Source: Rhynchopus sp. YZ270_cl-10
Taxonomy: Eukaryota > Euglenozoa > Diplonemea > Diplonemida > Diplonemidae
Length of the DNA stretch: 64,000 nucleotides
NCBI GenBank assembly: GCA_964035575.1
Contig: OZ037889.1
Span: forward strand, 868,001 to 932,000
Direction: 5' to 3'
In this document: positions 61,860-64,000 of the stretch, piece after piece
How positions within the stretch are numbered: position 1 is the stretch's first letter
Layout of the letters: every line of letters starts with the position of its first letter
Translations under genes and position numbers: made by a program
Notes under the pieces: model-generated
Told to the model about the DNA's origin: nothing
Databases searched by the model: none
The model's input: the letters and a program-made list of their open reading frames with translations, nothing else

Positions 61860-64000
61860 CGCGCTGTTTTGGTCGCGTCCTTTTGCACGCGTTTCAACGC
61901 GCTGTTTTGGTCGCGTCCTTTTGCATGCGTTTCAACGCGCTGTTTTGATCGCGTCCTTTTGCATGCGTTTCAACGCGCTGTTTTGATCGCGTCCTTTTGC
62001 ACGCGTTCCAACGCGCTGTTTTTATCGCGTCCTTTTGCATGCGTTTCAACGCGCTGTTTTTATCGCGTCCTTTTGCACGCGTTTCAACGCGCTGTTTTGG
62101 TCGCGTCCTTTTGCACGCGTTTCAACGCGCTGTTTTGGTCGCGTCCTTTTGCACGCGTTTCAACGCGCTGTTTTGGTCGCGTCCTTTTGCACGCGTTCCA
62201 ACGCGCTGTTTTTATCGCGTCCTTTTGCATGCGTTTCAACGCGCTGTTTTGGTCGCGTTCTTTTGCATGCGTTTCAACGCGCTGTTTTGGTCGCGTCCTT
62301 TTGCATGCGTTTCAACGCGCTGTTTTGGTCGCGTCCTTTTGCATGCGTTTCAACGCGCTGTTTTGATCGCGTCCTTTTGCATGCGTTTCAACGCGCTGTT
62401 TTGATCGCGTCCTTTTGCACGCGTTTCAACGCGCTGTTTTGATCGCGTCGTTTTGCACGCGTTTCAACGCGCTGTTTTGATCGCGTCCTTTTGCACGCGT
62501 TTCAACGCGCAGTTTTGATCGAGTCCTTTTGCCCGCGTTTCAACGCGCTGTTTTGATCGCGTCCTTTTGCACGCGTTTCAACGCGCTGTTTTGGTCGCGT
62601 CCTTTTGCATGCGTTTCAACGCGCTGATTTGGTCGCGTTCTTTTGCATGCGTTTCAACGCGCTGTTTTGGTCGCGTCCTTTTGCATGCGTTTCAACGCGC
62701 TGTTTTGGTCGCGTCCTTTTGCATGCGTTTCAACGCGCTGTTTTGATCGCGTCCTTTTGCACGCGTTCCAACGCGCTGTTTTTATCGCGTCCTTTTGCAT
62801 GCGTTTCAACGCGCTGTTTTGGTCTCGTCCTTTTGCACGCGTTTCAACGCGCTGTTTTGATCTAGTCCTTTTGCACGCGTTTCAACGCGCTGTTTTGATC
62901 GAGTCCTTTTGCCCGCGTTTCAACGCGCTGTTTTGGTCGCGTCCTTTTGCACGCGTTCCAACGCGCTGTTTTTATCGCGTCCTTTTGCATGCGTTTCAAC
63001 GCGCTGTTTTGGTCGCGTCCTTTTGCACGCGTTTCAACGCGCTGTTTTGGTCGCGTCCTTTTGCCCGCGTTTCAACGCGCTGTTTTGGTCGCGTCCTTTT
63101 GCACGCGTTTCAACGCGCTGTTTTGATCGAGTCCTTTTGCCCGCGTTTCAACGCGCTGTTTTGATCGAGTCCTTTTGCCCGCGTTTCAACGCGCTGTTTT
63201 GGTCGTGTCCTTTTGCATGCGTTTCAACGCGCTGTTTTGGTCGCGTCCTTTTGCACGCGTTTCAACGCGCTGTTTTGATCGCGTCCTTTTGCATGCGTTT
63301 CAACGCGCTGTTTTGGTCTCGTCCTTTTGCATGCGTTTCAACGCGCTGTTTTGGTCGCGTCCTTTTGCATGCGTTTCAACGAGCTGTTTTGATCGCGTCC
63401 TTTTGCACGCGTTTCAACGCGCTGTTTTGGTCTCGTCCTTTTGCATGCGTTTCAACGCGCTGTTTTGGTCTCGTCCTTTTGCATGCGTTTCAACGCGCTG
63501 TTTTGATCGCGTCCTTTTGCACGCGTTTCAACGCGCTGTTTTGATCGCGTCCTTTTGCATGCGTTTCAACGCGCTGTTTTGGTCTCGTCCTTTTGCATGC
63601 GTTTCAACGCGCTGTTTTGATCGCGTCCTTTTGCACGCGTTTCAACGCGCTGTTTTGGTCTCGTCCTTTTGCATGCGTTTCAACGCGCTGTTTTGATCGC
63701 GTCCTTTTGCATGCGTTTCAACGCGCTGTTTTGGTCTCGTCCTTTTGCATGCGTTTCAACGCGCTGTTTTGGTCTCGTCCTTTTGCATGCGTTTCAACGA
63801 GCTGTTTTGATCGCGTCCTTTTGCACGCGTTTCAACGCGCTGTTTTGGTCGCGTCCTTTTGCATGCGTTTCAACGCGCTGTTTTGGTCTCGTCCTTTTGC
63901 ATGCGTTTCAACGCGCTGTTTTGATCGCGTCCTTTTGCATGCGTTTCAACGTGCTGTTTTGGTCTCGTCCTTTTGCACTCGTTTCAACGAGCTGTTTTGA
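61860..64000. repeat. 38-bp satellite, at least 56 copies, continues beyond the window
   Basis: Unit CGCGCTGTTTTGGTCGCGTC, then CTTTTGCACGCGTTTCAA. Units vary at a few fixed places: GGTC/GATC, TCGCG/TCTCG/TCGAG, and GCACGCG/GCATGCG/GCCCGCG. Rare GTTCCAACG-type units with TTTTTATCGCG occur at 62001, 62191, 62761 and 62951, spacings 190, 570 and 190 bp, or 5, 15 and 5 units, so blocks have been duplicated. CGCGTT.TC.AACGCG is a perfect inverted repeat across each unit junction. The long open frames are a by-product of 38 not being a multiple of 3 and are not genes. Confidence 0.97.

Noticed and set aside
61869-64000. Several plus-strand open frames of 135-211 codons with repeats such as RFNALFWSRPFA
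   Set aside because: The 38-bp satellite has no stop in several frames; every three units repeat the same peptide. There is no start context, splice signal or codon bias.
61860-64000. CRISPR-like regular repeats
   Set aside because: Units abut directly with no unique spacers and the genome is eukaryotic.

Overview
This is a piece of a eukaryotic nuclear genome, most likely from a euglenozoan protist. I favour a diplonemid; that assignment is inference. Three things point there. First, every convincing gene from about 1.9 kb to 59.8 kb lies on the minus strand, some with only 60-200 bp between them, and most starts follow a pyrimidine tract and an AG, as expected of polycistronic units processed by trans-splicing. 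Second, the gene content includes a RET-type terminal uridylyltransferase with an N-terminal zinc finger and a PKA regulatory subunit whose two cyclic-nucleotide pockets lack the cAMP-binding arginine, as in kinetoplastids. Third, several genes have ordinary GT-AG introns (donors mostly GTATNN), which is unlike trypanosomatids.

Layout. 1-1.9 kb: hAT-type element and short stem-loop repeats. 1.9-3.1 kb: PKA regulatory subunit. 3.4-4.1 kb: second hAT-like element. 5.9-8.6 kb: four-exon TUTase. 9.8-16.9 kb: small three-exon gene, small coiled-coil gene, a 265-bp unit repeated three times, HORMA-domain gene and a gene of unknown function. 17.8-24.9 kb: a LINE whose ORF1 and OTU-endonuclease-reverse transcriptase ORF2 are in one frame separated by a single UGA. 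24.9-34.1 kb: about 9 kb without a recognisable gene, holding a hAT element, a TA-flanked MITE, a 2.2-kb Mutator-like foldback element and many short hairpin repeats. 34.2-40.3 kb: two membrane/surface proteins and a triple ubiquitin-like protein. 40.4-44.4 kb: two exons of a zinc-cluster gene separated by a 3.5-kb intron that is about 85% transposon (hAT, piggyBac-like, tandem hAT-type pair). 45.3-51.4 kb: RIO2 kinase, an unknown protein, a malonyl-CoA transacylase and an RNase HII-like protein. 52.7-53.1 kb: MITE. 53.3-59.8 kb: six-exon giant coiled-coil gene. 60.5-61.8 kb: GC-rich palindrome-rich repeats. 61.86-64.0 kb: a 38-bp satellite that runs off the window.

The genes mostly look like housekeeping, signalling and cytoskeletal functions that share a transcription direction rather than a pathway. 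The elements with most promise are the LINE polyprotein organisation, the TUTase, the PKA subunit, and the many small polypyrimidine-tailed hairpin repeats between genes. I found no rRNA, tRNA, snRNA or CRISPR array.
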